Part shown: positions 21,685-33,356 of the stretch, in pieces
Layout of the letters: each line of letters starts with the position of its first letter
Numbering within the stretch: position 1 is the first letter of the stretch
NCBI RefSeq assembly: GCF_024612015.1
Contig: NZ_CP102512.1
Span: 8,370,001-8,434,000, forward strand
Origin: Streptomyces sp. CA-210063
GTDB taxonomy: Bacteria; Actinomycetota; Actinomycetes; Streptomycetales; Streptomycetaceae
DNA length: 64,000 nucleotides
Reading direction: 5' to 3'
Program-made: the position numbers and the translations under genes
The notes under the pieces: generated by a model
Told to the model about the DNA's origin: nothing
Databases searched by the model: none
What the model saw: the letters and a program-made list of their open reading frames with translations, nothing else

Positions 21685-23337
21685 TCAGGTGACGTGTCTG
21701 CGGGCGCGTAGTGCCAGGCTCAGCGCCAGTACCGCCTGCGGGTCGTCGAGGTCGGTGCCGAGCAGTTCACCGATGCGGGCGAGGCGGTTGTAGAGGGTCT
21801 GGCGGTTGAGGTGCAGTTCGCGGGCGGTCTCCGCCTTGCGGCCGGCGTGGGCCAGATAGGTCTCCAGGGTGGGCAGCAGCGGGGGCTTGGCGCGGTCGTC
21901 GTGGTCGCGGAGGGGGCCGATCGCGCGGTCCACGAAGGCGGCCAGGTCGGGGTGGTCCCGCAGCCGCCACAGCAGCAGGTCGATGTCGAGGCGCCGGGCG
22001 TCGTACCAGGGGAGGTCGGTAAGGCCCTGCGCGGCCGTCGCCGTCTCCGCCGCGTGCCTGAGGCCCGCCGAGGCGGCCGCCCAGCCACCGGGGACCCCGA
22101 CGACGATCACGGGCGGCCGCCCGCCCGGCCGCCGCATCCCGGCGCGCTCCACACCGGCCCGCAGCGCCGCCGCGACCTTGTCCGCGATCGCTGGGCGCTC
22201 CGACTCCGCGCGCAGGCCCAGCAGCAGCGGGACGCGGCCCTCGACGGGGCGCACGCCGAGGAGGACGGGCACGCCCACCGAGGCCAGCTCCTCGGCCACC
22301 GCGCGGGCCAGGACGGCCCAGCCTCCCCCGTCGGGGGACAGCCCGTCGGCGAGCCGCATCACCACCGGCAGCAGGGGGCCGCCGCCCGGCTTGAAGCCCA
22401 GGACGCGGGCCTGTGCGGGGGCGTCCGCCGCCTGGATGCGGCCCTCGGCGAGGTCACTGAGGAAGTCGCCGCGCCCGCGTGCCGCCAGCTCCTCCTCCTG
22501 CCGGGCCTGCATCAGGACGACGGCGAGGACGCCTGCCGCCCGCTCGGCGGCGATCCGGTGCACGGGGGCCGGCGGGGCGACGACCGGAAGGAGGACCAGG
22601 CGGGCCCGTACCGAGCCCGTGCCCGGGCCGCCGCCCGGTACGTCGACGATGGCCGTGCCGGCCGGCGGCTCGTCCTTGTGCTGGGAGCGCAGCCCCTCCC
22701 ACACCTGGAGCGGATCGGTGTCCGCAGGGCCGGCTCCGGCGGCGTACAGGAGCTGTCCGTCGGCGGTCTCCAGGAAGACGGGGTTGCCGCTGAAACCGGC
22801 CAGGATGCCCAGGACCTGCGGGATCCCGCCCCCGCCGAGCAGGGCCTCGGTGCAGCGGCGGTGGACCTCCTCGGCCTGCTGGAGGAGCGCGTAGTGGCCG
22901 TTGACGATCTCGGTGTGGATCTCCTCGGTGACCGTCACGAACGCCACCTCGCGGTGCAGTTGGACGAGGGGAAGCCCGGCCGAGCGCGCGGTCTCCACGA
23001 GGGCGGCGGGGAGGCGGGTGAAGCGCGGGCCCAGTTCGATGACGAGGGCCGCGATGCCGCGCTCGGCCAGGGTCCGGACGAACGCGCGCTGGTCGGCGGG
23101 GCGGGTGCCGAGCCCGTACCCGGTGGTCAGCAGCAGTTCGCCGCCCTTGAGGAGCGAGGCGATGTTCGGGACCTCGCCCGCGTGCACCCAGCGCACGGTC
23201 CGGTGCAGCCGGTCGGCGCCGGCCAGGATCTCCGGCAGCCCGCCGCGCAGCCCGGGCAGCTCCAGCGCCCGCCGCACGGTGATGCCGGCCTGCGCCTCGC
23301 GGCCGTCACCGGGTGCGCGGCTGTCACGGGTGTCCAT
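21685..23337 (-). CDS. PucR family transcriptional regulator
   Basis: A 550-residue regulator. Residues about 20-140 form the PucR N-terminal sensor domain (VRRALELPGLRGGLPEIL, HAGEVPNIASLLKGGELLLTT). The middle contains a GGDEF-like CdaR-type domain. The C-terminal ~60 residues form a helix-turn-helix: ETYLAHAGRKAETARELHLN then RQTLYNRLARIGELLG. Family members control purine, amino-acid and sugar catabolism. The ATG has no Shine-Dalgarno but TACCGT ends 7 bases upstream, so the mRNA is probably leaderless. The FAD oxidoreductase gene lies directly upstream on the same strand and is a natural candidate target. Confidence 0.9.
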   Translation of the reverse strand: MDTRDSRAPGDGREAQAGITVRRALELPGLRGGLPEILAGADRLHRTVRWVHAGEVPNIASLLKGGELLLTTGYGLGTRPADQRAFVRTLAERGIAALVIELGPRFTRLPAALVETARSAGLPLVQLHREVAFVTVTEEIHTEIVNGHYALLQQAEEVHRRCTEALLGGGGIPQVLGILAGFSGNPVFLETADGQLLYAAGAGPADTDPLQVWEGLRSQHKDEPPAGTAIVDVPGGGPGTGSVRARLVLLPVVAPPAPVHRIAAERAAGVLAVVLMQARQEEELAARGRGDFLSDLAEGRIQAADAPAQARVLGFKPGGGPLLPVVMRLADGLSPDGGGWAVLARAVAEELASVGVPVLLGVRPVEGRVPLLLGLRAESERPAIADKVAAALRAGVERAGMRRPGGRPPVIVVGVPGGWAAASAGLRHAAETATAAQGLTDLPWYDARRLDIDLLLWRLRDHPDLAAFVDRAIGPLRDHDDRAKPPLLPTLETYLAHAGRKAETARELHLNRQTLYNRLARIGELLGTDLDDPQAVLALSLALRARRHVT

Positions 23338-23344
23338 GGACCGG

Positions 23345-23350
23345 ACGGTA
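23345..23350 (-). promoter_or_regulatory. Putative -10 element (TACCGT) for leaderless pucR-type gene
   Basis: On the reverse strand TACCGT ends 7 bases before the ATG. Confidence 0.5.
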
Positions 23351-23447
23351 CCCGCGCGAGTGTCGCGGCGGCATCCCCGACCCGTTCCGGCGGCGGTCAC
23401 CGGGCGGGTGCCGCGGGGGCCGCACGGTCGCCGTGCGGCTCCGCTCG

Positions 23448-24830
23448 TCAGGCCGGCGGGATGTTGTGGTTGAAGCGGAAGATGTTGTCGGGGTCGTACG
23501 CGGTCTTCACCGCGGTCAGCCGCCGGTAGTGGTCGGCGCCGAGGCCGGCCACGACCCGGTCGGCGCCCTCGTCGCCGACGAAGTTGAGGTAGACCGCGCC
23601 GGTGCTCCACGGCCGGACGTCGGCGCGGACGTCCCGTACCCACTGGACGCACCGCTCGTCGTCCGCCGGGTCCTTCCAGACGCCGAAGGGGTGCACGACC
23701 CAGGGGGCGTTCCGGTACGGCACGGGATAGTGGGCGGGGCCGTCGGCGATCGCGCCGCCCAGCGGGAAGAGCACGTGCTGCGTGCCGGTCGGCACGGGCA
23801 TCGTCCAGGCGCGGGTGGCGAAGACGTCCACCAACTCGTCCGGCAGACCGGTCAGATACTCCGCCGACCAGTAGTTCCGCATGCCCGGCGGATCGTCGAT
23901 CATGCACTGCACGTCCGCGTACGGCATCGCGCCGACCACCTCGGCCTCGTGCGGCAGCGCCAGCAGCGGCTGGGCGGTCTTGCGCATGTCGTCCTCGGTC
24001 CCCGCGTACGTCAGGAGGACACCGCACGCGAGCCTGCCCACCAGGTGTCCTGGGACGAACTCGTCGGGCGGGGCGGTGAGGTAGATGATGCCGCCGCTCG
24101 CCTCCGGCGGGCCGGTCTCGATGACGTCGCGGTACACGCGCACCACCTCGGGGCCGCGTTCCGGGAGGTAGAGCAGCAGGGCGATGGAGAAGGCGGGCAG
24201 TTCGTGCAGCCGGAGGGTGAGGGCGGTGGCGACGCCGAAGTTCCCGCCGCCGCCGTGCAGCGCCCAGAACAGGTCCGGGTTCTCCTCGCTGCTCGCGCGC
24301 ACCGCCTGGCCGTCGGCGGTCACCAGTTCCACGCCGAGCAGGTTGTCGACGGCGAGCCCGAAGACGCGGTCCAGCCAGCCGCTGCCGCCGCCGAGAACGA
24401 AGCCGCCGACTCCCGTGGTCGACGCCCGGCCGCCGGTGGTCGCGAGGCGGTGGGGCTCGGTGGCGCGGTCGAGATGGCTCATGGTGGCGCCGCCCTCGAC
24501 CCGGACGCTCATGGACCCGGGATGGACCGTGACCGCGTGCATCCGGCGCAGATCGATGACGAGCCCGTTGTCGTTCAGCGCCATTCCGGCCACGCTGTGG
24601 CCACCGCCGCGTACGGCGATGCGCAGGTCCAGATCACGGGCGAAGCGCACCGAGCGCACGACGTCGGCCCCGTCCACGCACTGCGCGATCACGGCCGGGC
24701 GCCGGTCGATCATGGAGTTGAAGACCGACCGGGCCTCGTCGTAACCCGGATCCGCCGGGGCGTACACGTCGCCGGCCAGATCCTCGCGGAGTGAGGCGAG
24801 GGCCGCGTGCGCCTTCGAGAGGGGAGCCAT
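23448..24830 (-). CDS. FAD-binding oxidoreductase (berberine-bridge/VAO type)
   Basis: A 460-residue flavoenzyme of the PCMH/VAO superfamily. The FAD-binding half contains the pyrophosphate loop IAVRGGGHSVAGMALNDNGL, where His is the usual covalent flavin attachment point, then the segment GRASTTGVGGFVLGGGSGWL. The C-terminus has the BBE motif YDPDNIFRFNHNIPP. The second covalent Cys found in bicovalent enzymes is not evident. The length is normal. The ATG is preceded by AAAGGGGGCGG. Enzymes of this type oxidise sugars, alcohols or natural products; the substrate is unknown. It sits just upstream of the PucR-family gene. Confidence 0.9.
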   Translation of the reverse strand: MAPLSKAHAALASLREDLAGDVYAPADPGYDEARSVFNSMIDRRPAVIAQCVDGADVVRSVRFARDLDLRIAVRGGGHSVAGMALNDNGLVIDLRRMHAVTVHPGSMSVRVEGGATMSHLDRATEPHRLATTGGRASTTGVGGFVLGGGSGWLDRVFGLAVDNLLGVELVTADGQAVRASSEENPDLFWALHGGGGNFGVATALTLRLHELPAFSIALLLYLPERGPEVVRVYRDVIETGPPEASGGIIYLTAPPDEFVPGHLVGRLACGVLLTYAGTEDDMRKTAQPLLALPHEAEVVGAMPYADVQCMIDDPPGMRNYWSAEYLTGLPDELVDVFATRAWTMPVPTGTQHVLFPLGGAIADGPAHYPVPYRNAPWVVHPFGVWKDPADDERCVQWVRDVRADVRPWSTGAVYLNFVGDEGADRVVAGLGADHYRRLTAVKTAYDPDNIFRFNHNIPPA

Positions 24831-25050
24831 GGCGAGCCGCCCCCTTTCAGCCAGGGGACAGGGTTACTCCCAGGCTAGGCGGGGGCGGGGGATCGGTCCT
24901 GTTCGATTCGAGGCATGGGCACCCGGCGCCGCTGCTGGTCGGGGGTGGGTTCCGCGGCGGCGGTGACGAGGTGCCGCTGCGCCCACCCGTGCCGCCCCAG
25001 CGGCACGATTGCCCGCAGCCAGGGCAGCCAGGGCGGATCCGACCGTGCGG

Positions 25051-26853
25051 TCAGCCGCCGTACGCCCCCGAGGCGGTCAGCCGCAGGGCCGTGTCGATGA
25101 GGGGGACGTGGCTGAACGCCTGCGGGAAGTTGCCGACCTGGCGCTTGAGGACCGGGTCCCACTCCTCGGCGAGGAGACCCAGGTCGTTGCGGAGGGAGAG
25201 CAGCTTCTCGAAGAGCTTGCGGGCCTCGTCCACGCGGCCGATCATCGCGAGGTCGTCGGCCATCCAGAACGAACAGGCGAGGAACGCGCCCTCGTCGCCG
25301 GGCAGGCCGTCGACGCCCTCCTTCTCGCCCTGCGTCGGGTAGCGCAGGATGAAGCCGTCCGGGGTCGACAGCTCGCGCTGGATCGCCTCGATGGTGCCGA
25401 TGACCCGCTTGTCGTCCGGCGGCAGGAAACCCATCTGCGGGATCAGCAGCAGCGAGGCGTCCAACTCCTTCGAGCCGTACGACTGTGTGAAGGTGTTGCG
25501 CTCCTTGTCGTAACCCTTCTCACACACGTCCCGGTGGATGTCGTCGCGCAGCTCGCGCCACTTCTCCAGCGGGCCGTCCGCGTCGCCGGACTCGATGAGC
25601 TTGATCGTGCGGTCGACGGCGACCCAGGCCATGACCTTGGAGTGCACGAAGTGGCGGCGCGGGCCGCGCACCTCCCAGATGCCCTCGTCCGGCTCGTCCC
25701 AGTGGTCCTCCAGGTAGCGGATCAGCTTCAGCTGGAGGAGGGAGGCGTAGTCGTTGCGGGCCAGGCCGGTCATGTGGGCCAGGTGCAGGGCCTCGGTGAC
25801 CTCGCCGTACACATCCAGCTGGAGCTGGTGCGCGGCGCCGTTGCCGACCCGGACCGGCGCCGAGTTCTCGTACCCGGGCAGCCACTCCAGCTCGGCCTCG
25901 CCGAGCTCCCGCTCACCGGCGATGCCGTACATGATCTGCAGGTTCTCCGGGTCACCGGCGACCGCGCGCAGCAGCCACTCGCGCCAGGCGCGGGCTTCGT
26001 CGCGGTAGCCGGTGCGCAGCAGCGAGGAGAGGGTGATGGCCGCGTCGCGCAGCCAGGTGTAGCGGTAGTCCCAGTTGCGGACGCCGCCGATGTGCTCCGG
26101 GAGCGAGGTGGTCGGCGCGGCGACGATGCCGCCGGTGGGGGCGTACGTCAGGGCCTTGAGGGTGATCAGCGAGCGGATCACCGCCTCGCGGTACGGGCCG
26201 TGGTACGTGCACTGCTCCACCCAGTCGCGCCAGAACTCCTCGGTGGCCTGGAGCGACGGCTCGGGCTCGGGAAGCGGCGGGGGCTGCTTGTGCGAGGGCT
26301 CCCAGGAGATCGTGAACGCGATCCGGTCGCCCGGCGTCACCGTGAAGTCGGCGTACGTGGTCAGCGCCTTGCCGTACGTCTCGCACTCGGTGTCGAACCA
26401 CACCGAGTCCGGCCCGGCGACGGCCACCGTGCGCCCCTCGTGCTTGTGCACCCAGGGGACGACACGTCCGTACGAGAAGCGCATGCGCAGCGCCGAGCGC
26501 ATCGGTACCCGGCCGCTGATGCCCTCCACGATCCGGATCAGCTGCGGGGCGCCGTCACGGGGCGGCATGAAATCGGTCACACGGACGGTGCCGCGGGGGG
26601 TGTCCCACTCGGATTCCAGGATCAGCGAGTCGCCGCGGTACCGGCGGCGGGAGGCCGTCGGCGGCTGCGCGTCCGACGCGTGGGCGGGGCCCAGGCGCCA
26701 GAACCCGTGTTCCTCCGTGCCGAGCAGTCCCGCGAAGACGGCGTGGGAGTCGAAGCGGGGCAGGCACAGCCAGTCGACCGTGCCGTCCCGGCAGACCAGG
26801 GCTGCGGTCTGCATGTCTCCGATGAGTGCGTAGTCTTCGATGCGCCGGGCCAC
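25051..26853 (-). CDS. Glycoside hydrolase family 15 protein (trehalase/glucoamylase type)
   Basis: A 600-residue GH15 enzyme. The N-terminal beta-sandwich starts RRIEDYALIGDMQTAALVCR and contains DGTVDWLCLPRFDS. The (alpha/alpha)6 barrel has the conserved GVRNWDYRYTWLRDAA and ends with QMGFLPPDDKR and EEWDPVLKRQVGNFPQAFSH, where Glu is the likely catalytic base. Actinobacterial relatives hydrolyse trehalose; some cleave alpha-glucans. No signal peptide is seen, so it is cytoplasmic. I placed the start at the GTG with GGAG 7 bases upstream; a GTG at 26877 would add eight residues. It diverges from pyrG. Confidence 0.9.
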   Translation of the reverse strand: MARRIEDYALIGDMQTAALVCRDGTVDWLCLPRFDSHAVFAGLLGTEEHGFWRLGPAHASDAQPPTASRRRYRGDSLILESEWDTPRGTVRVTDFMPPRDGAPQLIRIVEGISGRVPMRSALRMRFSYGRVVPWVHKHEGRTVAVAGPDSVWFDTECETYGKALTTYADFTVTPGDRIAFTISWEPSHKQPPPLPEPEPSLQATEEFWRDWVEQCTYHGPYREAVIRSLITLKALTYAPTGGIVAAPTTSLPEHIGGVRNWDYRYTWLRDAAITLSSLLRTGYRDEARAWREWLLRAVAGDPENLQIMYGIAGERELGEAELEWLPGYENSAPVRVGNGAAHQLQLDVYGEVTEALHLAHMTGLARNDYASLLQLKLIRYLEDHWDEPDEGIWEVRGPRRHFVHSKVMAWVAVDRTIKLIESGDADGPLEKWRELRDDIHRDVCEKGYDKERNTFTQSYGSKELDASLLLIPQMGFLPPDDKRVIGTIEAIQRELSTPDGFILRYPTQGEKEGVDGLPGDEGAFLACSFWMADDLAMIGRVDEARKLFEKLLSLRNDLGLLAEEWDPVLKRQVGNFPQAFSHVPLIDTALRLTASGAYGG

Positions 26854-27414
26854 GTGCAACTCCAGTCGAACGGCCACGTCGCCCCCGAGGGGCGGTCGCT
26901 GTGCGGTGTGCGGTCAAGGGACCCAAGGGATCGACAAAGAATCCATGATTCCAGACTGATCCAAGGGACGGTGTCATGCGATGTCGCTCAACGATCCTCA
27001 ACGCATATGAGGCGGTCGTTGCTCAACGGACTGTCGAGCTCTCTTGAATACCGGAGACGGGCGGGGGTGGTGCCGTTTCGCCGGACCGGCTCGGCAGTGA
27101 GTGTCCGAAGAGGATACGACGCACCGGAGGGCTCCGCGTGCCGCTCCAGGCAACATGAGTGGGCCGGACGAGTGAGCCAAGGGTGAAGGCCGACCGAGAT
27201 GCGCCGACGGTCGTACGAGGTCCGTGTCGGCCCGTGCGCGGAGCGTGGCCGGAAGCGATCGTGTCCTGTCGCTGATACCCTGGTAGCCCGTGGACCGGTG
27301 GGCGCCCCGACTCAAAGGGACCCCCGAACCGCAGCGAAGGCACCCCCGACGGATGAGATCGGGCGGCGGCCGACCCGCACACCGAACCGCGACCACGGGA
27401 GCCCCCTCTTGGCC
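26854..27414. other. Divergent intergenic region between the GH15 gene and pyrG
   Basis: About 560 bases without a credible gene. Repeated GCTCAACG motifs lie at 26988-26995 and 27015-27022, flanking CCTCAACGCATATGAGG. A TACCCT (27276-27281) could be a -10 for pyrG, but no matching -35 is seen. The long leader of pyrG could hold regulation that I cannot recognise. Confidence 0.45.
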
Positions 27415-29082
<1,668 letters not shown>

Positions 29083-29178
29083 AACCGAGCGACACAAGCG
29101 CTGTACGGTGACCGGGGTGCGCGTCTTTCGGGATGTGTGCCCCGGTTTCTTGTTGCACGTGTGGGAGGACGAGTCGAC

Positions 29179-29805
29179 ATGACGATCAAGGACACCGCCG
29201 AGGAGTGGGAGGTCCGGGCGAGCGAGACGCCGTTCGTCGGCAACAAGACCTCCGTGCGCACCGACGAGGTGGTCATGCCCGGCGGTTCGGTCGTCCGCCG
29301 CGACTACCAGGTCCACCCCGGTTCCGTCGCCGTCCTCGCCCTCGACGAGGAGGACCGGGTCCTGGTCCTGAGGCAGTACCGCCACCCCGTCCGCCAGAAG
29401 CTGTGGGAGATCCCGGCCGGGCTGCTCGACGTGCCGGGCGAGAACCCGCTGCACGCGGCCCAGCGCGAGCTGTACGAGGAGGCGCACGTCAAAGCGGAGG
29501 ACTGGCGGGTGCTGACCGACGTCTACACCACGCCCGGCGGCTGCGACGAGGCCGTGCGGATCTTCCTCGCGCGCGATCTCTCCGAGGTCGAGGGGCAGCG
29601 GTTCGAGGTGGAGGACGAGGAGGCCGACATGGAGTTGGCCCGCGTTCCCGTGGACGAGCTGGTGCGGGGTGTCCTCGCGGGGGAGCTGCACAACAACTGC
29701 CTGGTCGTGGGGGTGCTTTCGCTGGTGGCGGCGAGGAGCGGGGAGGGCGTGGACGCCCTGCGTCCGGCCGAGGCGCCGTGGCCCGCGCGGCCGTTCGAGT
29801 CCTGA
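29179..29805 (+). CDS. Nudix hydrolase, ADP-ribose pyrophosphatase type
   Basis: A 208-residue Nudix enzyme. The box is in AGLLDVPGENPLHAAQRELY followed by EEAHV, with the metal-binding glutamates present. The RQYRHPVRQKLWEIPAG segment before it is typical of ADP-ribose pyrophosphatases, which split ADP-ribose to AMP and ribose 5-phosphate. The ATG has GGGAGGAC about 9 bases upstream. It lies after pyrG, the same order as in mycobacteria. The exact substrate is not proven. Confidence 0.9.
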   Translation: MTIKDTAEEWEVRASETPFVGNKTSVRTDEVVMPGGSVVRRDYQVHPGSVAVLALDEEDRVLVLRQYRHPVRQKLWEIPAGLLDVPGENPLHAAQRELYEEAHVKAEDWRVLTDVYTTPGGCDEAVRIFLARDLSEVEGQRFEVEDEEADMELARVPVDELVRGVLAGELHNNCLVVGVLSLVAARSGEGVDALRPAEAPWPARPFES

Positions 29806-29976
29806 CCCCCTCCTCACAGCAACCTCACACCGCCAGTCCTACGATCGTTTGATCCGATCGAGCGACCTGCCCGCCGTGCTCCGCCCAGATCGTCGCAGAG
29901 CGTGAACTAGGCTCGGGAAACGCCCGAACCGGAGTCCCGGCGGGCTTGCGCGTGCAGTGGGACGGGAGTGTGGCCC

Positions 29977-32067
29977 GTGGCGGATCAGGCGGTGGACACC
30001 GGGGATGCCCGGGTGTCCGGAACAGGGCGGCCCCCGGCTGTCGAGGCCGCCCCCACGGACAGTCAGTTCCTCGGCCGCGCAAGAGAGTTGAAGGAACTGC
30101 GGGCCGACATCGGCCGGGCCGGTCTCAACACCCTCGCGGGCCGCAAGGCGCCCCACGCGCGCGTGCTGCTCATCGCCGGCCGGCCCGGCTTCGGCCGCAC
30201 CGCGCTCGCCGAGGAACTCGTCCGGCAAGTTACCGACGGTTACCCCGATGGTGTGCTGCGGGCCCGGCTCACCGAGCCCGACGGCACCCGTGTTCCGGTC
30301 GAGAGCGCGGCGCGGGAACTGCTCGGGGAACTCGGACTGCCGACCCCCGCGGGCGCCGACGACGACGACCTCAGCGAGGCCCTGCGGGAGGCCCTGGCCG
30401 ACCGCCGGGTGGTCCTGCTGCTGGACGACGCGGCCGACGCCGAGCAGGTCGACGCGCTGCTGCCGGACACACCCGACTCCCTGGTCGTGGCGGTCTCCGA
30501 GGGGCCGCTGACGGGCATCTCCGACGTTCGCCCCTGCACCCTGGGCGGACTGGACACCAAGTCCGCCGTGGAGCTGCTGGAACGCTTCACCGGCTCGGTG
30601 CGCATCACCGTGGACCCACGCTCCGCCGAGGGGCTCGCCGAGGTGTGCGGGGCCCAGCCCGCCGCGCTGCGGCTCGCCGGGGGCTGGCTGGCCGCCCGGC
30701 CCATGGCCGCCGTCTCCGACCTGGCCAAACAGCTGCGCGCCGAGGGCGACGACAGCTCGCCGCTCGCCAGGGTCTTCAAGCTGTCGTACGCCTCGCTGCC
30801 GACCGCCGCCGCGCGGATACTGCGTCTCCTCGCGCTCGCCCCGGCCGGCCTGGTCGACCCGCACATCGCCTCCGCTCTCGCCGGCTGCGCGGTCGGCGCG
30901 GCCCGCACCACGCTCGACGACTTCGTGGCCCTCGGTTTCCTGCATCCGGTCGACACCACGATGCCGCAGTACGAGGTCCCCGGCTGCCTCCAGCCGCTGC
31001 TGTGGGCCCTCGCCGAGAGCCAGGAGCGGCCGGGCGAGCTGCAACTGGCCCGCGCGCGGATGCTGGAGCGGTCGGTACGGCTGCTGCAGTCCTGCCGGGC
31101 CATCACCGAGACCGACAGCCCGCAGGCCCGCGAGAAGCTCCTCGGGATGCCCAAGGCGCTGCGGTTCCCGAGCCCCAGGGCCGCCGAGGAGTGGCTGCGC
31201 GTCCGCCGGCCCGCGCTGCTGGCCGCGGCCCGGCTCGCGGTCGCCGACGGGGAGCTGGACACCCTGGCCCGGCGCCTGATGTCCCAGCTGGTCCGGGCCA
31301 TGGTGGCGCACTTCGGCACTCAGGCCGCGGCCCCCGACCTGTACGGCATCCACCGGCTCGTCCTCGGCATCGCCGAGCGCCGGGACCTTCCCCGCGAGCA
31401 GGCGGCGGCCCTGCTGAACCTCGGCGACCTGGACGCCCGTACCGGCCGTACGACGGCGGCGCTGGCCCGCTATCGGGCCGCGCTCGACGCCGGACGGCGG
31501 GCGAACGACCCGTACGCGACCGGTCGCGCGATGGAATCCGTAGGCGGCGCCCACCAGGAGCTGGAGGACTACGAACGGGCCGCCGACTGGTACGGCAGGG
31601 CGCTCGCCCAGCGGCTCGCCCGGGACGAGCGCGCGGACGCCGCCCGGCTGTACGGCCGGATCGCCACCGCGCACACCTACGCGGGCCGTTACGGCGAGGC
31701 GTTGCGGGGCTGGAGCTCGGCGCTCACCGGCCACCGCCGGCTCGGCGATGTGAGCGGCCAGGCAAGGGCGTTGAGCGAGATGGCGCGCGTCCAGGAGTAC
31801 GCCGGGCGGCCCGAGGAGGCGCTGCGGACGTGTCAGGAGGCGGTGGAGTGGGCGCGGCGCGCCGACGACACCCGGTTGCAGGCCGCGCTCCAGCTCCGGC
31901 TCGCCGACACCCTGGAGCGGCTCGGCGACCCGGCGGCGGCCCAGCTGCACCGGAAGGCCGCCGAGCGACTGCTGGGCGACGAGCTCCCCGACCGCGAAAC
32001 CAGCGAGATCGAGCCGGAACACGGTGCTAACGCCTGCGAAATCCGTAGTGCATCCGCGAAAGATTGA
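29977..32067 (+). CDS. STAND-type NTPase with TPR repeats, AfsR-like without a DNA-binding domain
   Basis: A 696-residue protein related to the NB-ARC and TPR part of AfsR/SARP regulators. It starts with FLGRARELKELRADI, then a P-loop RPGFGRTALAEEL near residue 67 in which the usual Lys is Arg, Walker B VVLLLDDAAD near residue 147, a helical ARC-like region, and TPR repeats from about residue 470 (AALARYRAALDAGRRA, GEALRGWSSALTGHRRLG). No SARP or other DNA-binding domain is visible. STAND proteins act as nucleotide-dependent switches. The GTG with GGGAG in front gives this start; another GTG lies 9 bases earlier. A TAGGCT at 29908-29913 may be its -10. Confidence 0.85.
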   Translation: MADQAVDTGDARVSGTGRPPAVEAAPTDSQFLGRARELKELRADIGRAGLNTLAGRKAPHARVLLIAGRPGFGRTALAEELVRQVTDGYPDGVLRARLTEPDGTRVPVESAARELLGELGLPTPAGADDDDLSEALREALADRRVVLLLDDAADAEQVDALLPDTPDSLVVAVSEGPLTGISDVRPCTLGGLDTKSAVELLERFTGSVRITVDPRSAEGLAEVCGAQPAALRLAGGWLAARPMAAVSDLAKQLRAEGDDSSPLARVFKLSYASLPTAAARILRLLALAPAGLVDPHIASALAGCAVGAARTTLDDFVALGFLHPVDTTMPQYEVPGCLQPLLWALAESQERPGELQLARARMLERSVRLLQSCRAITETDSPQAREKLLGMPKALRFPSPRAAEEWLRVRRPALLAAARLAVADGELDTLARRLMSQLVRAMVAHFGTQAAAPDLYGIHRLVLGIAERRDLPREQAAALLNLGDLDARTGRTTAALARYRAALDAGRRANDPYATGRAMESVGGAHQELEDYERAADWYGRALAQRLARDERADAARLYGRIATAHTYAGRYGEALRGWSSALTGHRRLGDVSGQARALSEMARVQEYAGRPEEALRTCQEAVEWARRADDTRLQAALQLRLADTLERLGDPAAAQLHRKAAERLLGDELPDRETSEIEPEHGANACEIRSASAKD

Positions 32068-32071
32068 TGCA

Positions 32072-32099
32072 TTGAAAGGCTAGACAGCGGGGATACCTT
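32072..32099 (+). promoter_or_regulatory. Putative alanine dehydrogenase promoter
   Basis: TTGAAA and TACCTT are separated by 16 bases. A second -10-like TAGACT follows at 32104-32109. Either would give an ald leader of over 120 nt. Confidence 0.5.
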
Positions 32100-32240
32100 C
32101 ATTAGACTGGCTACGCCGCCGGTTCTCCTGTGGTGCCTCCCGGTGCGCTCCGATGCGTACGGGTATGTCCTGCATTGCTCGGGCATGTTCCGCCCCTGCG
32201 TGCGAGCCCCCACCCCTCCGAGCCAAGGACCGTGATCGAC

Positions 32241-33356
32241 GTGAAGGTCGGCATCCCCCGCGAGGTCAAGAACAACGAGTTCCGGGTGGCCATCACCCCC
32301 GCCGGCGTGCACGAGCTGGTGCGCCACGGTCACCAGGTCGTCATCGAGCAGGGCGCCGGTATCGGCTCGTCGATCCCGGACGCCGAGTACGTCGCCGCCG
32401 GCGCCGAGATCCTGGCCACGGCCGACGAGGTGTGGGCCGCCGCCGACCTGCTGCTCAAGGTCAAGGAGCCCATCGCCGAGGAGTACCACCGCCTCCGCAA
32501 GGACCAGACGCTCTTCACCTACCTGCACCTGGCCGCCTCCAGGGAGTGCACCGACGCCCTCGTCGAGTCGGGCACGACCGCGATCGCGTACGAGACCGTC
32601 GAGCTGCCGAGCCGCGCGCTGCCGCTGCTCGCCCCGATGTCCGAGGTCGCGGGCCGGCTCGCCCCGCAGGTCGGCGCGTACCACCTGATGCGGGCCAACG
32701 GCGGCCGCGGTGTCCTGCCGGGCGGAGTCCCGGGCGTGCTGGCCGGCCGGGCCGTCGTCATCGGCGGCGGCGTGTCGGGCTGGAACGCCGCGCAGATCGC
32801 CATCGGCATGGGCTTCCACGTGACCCTGCTCGACAAGGACATCAACAAGCTCAAGGAAGCCGACAAGGTCTTCGGCACGAAGATCCAGACCGTCGTCTCC
32901 AACGCCTTCGAACTGGAGAAGGCGTGCCTGGAGGCCGACCTCGTCATCGGCGCCGTTCTCATCCCGGGAGCCAAGGCCCCGAAGCTGGTCACCAACGAGC
33001 TCGTCTCGCGGATGAAGCAGGGAAGTGTCCTTGTCGACATCGCGATCGATCAGGGCGGCTGCTTCGAGGACTCACGACCCACCACCCACGCCGAGCCGAC
33101 CTTCCCGGTCCACGACTCGGTGTTCTACTGCGTCGCCAACATGCCCGGCGCGGTGCCCAACACCTCGACCTACGCGCTGACCAACGCCACGCTGCCGTAC
33201 ATCGTCGAACTCGCCGACCGCGGCTGGGTGGAGGCGCTGCGCCGCGACCCGGCGCTGGCCAGGGGCCTCAACACCCATGACGGCAAGGTGGTTTACCGCG
33301 AGGTCGCCGAGGCGCACGGCCTGGAACACGCCGAGTTGGCGTCGCTGCTCGGCTGA
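32241..33356 (+). CDS. ald: Alanine dehydrogenase
   Basis: A 371-residue NAD-dependent enzyme converting L-alanine to pyruvate and ammonia and back. It has [20 protein letters not shown], the catalytic Lys region [13 protein letters not shown], the catalytic His in FTYLHLAAS, the nucleotide loop [16 protein letters not shown] and the active-site segment [19 protein letters not shown]. The length equals the mycobacterial enzyme. The GTG start has AAGGA about 11 bases upstream; a GTG three codons earlier is possible but badly spaced. A promoter candidate lies about 140 bases upstream. It is likely induced by amino acids or oxygen limitation, which is family knowledge rather than seen here. Confidence 0.95.
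   Translation: MKVGIPREVKNNEFRVAITPAGVHELVRHGHQVVIEQGAGIGSSIPDAEYVAAGAEILATADEVWAAADLLLKVKEPIAEEYHRLRKDQTLFTYLHLAASRECTDALVESGTTAIAYETVELPSRALPLLAPMSEVAGRLAPQVGAYHLMRANGGRGVLPGGVPGVLAGRAVVIGGGVSGWNAAQIAIGMGFHVTLLDKDINKLKEADKVFGTKIQTVVSNAFELEKACLEADLVIGAVLIPGAKAPKLVTNELVSRMKQGSVLVDIAIDQGGCFEDSRPTTHAEPTFPVHDSVFYCVANMPGAVPNTSTYALTNATLPYIVELADRGWVEALRRDPALARGLNTHDGKVVYREVAEAHGLEHAELASLLG

Noticed and set aside
24875..25162. Small reverse-strand frame before the GH15 gene
   Set aside because: It overlaps the GH15 3' end, has no ribosome binding site and no recognisable sequence; I treat 24831-25050 as empty.
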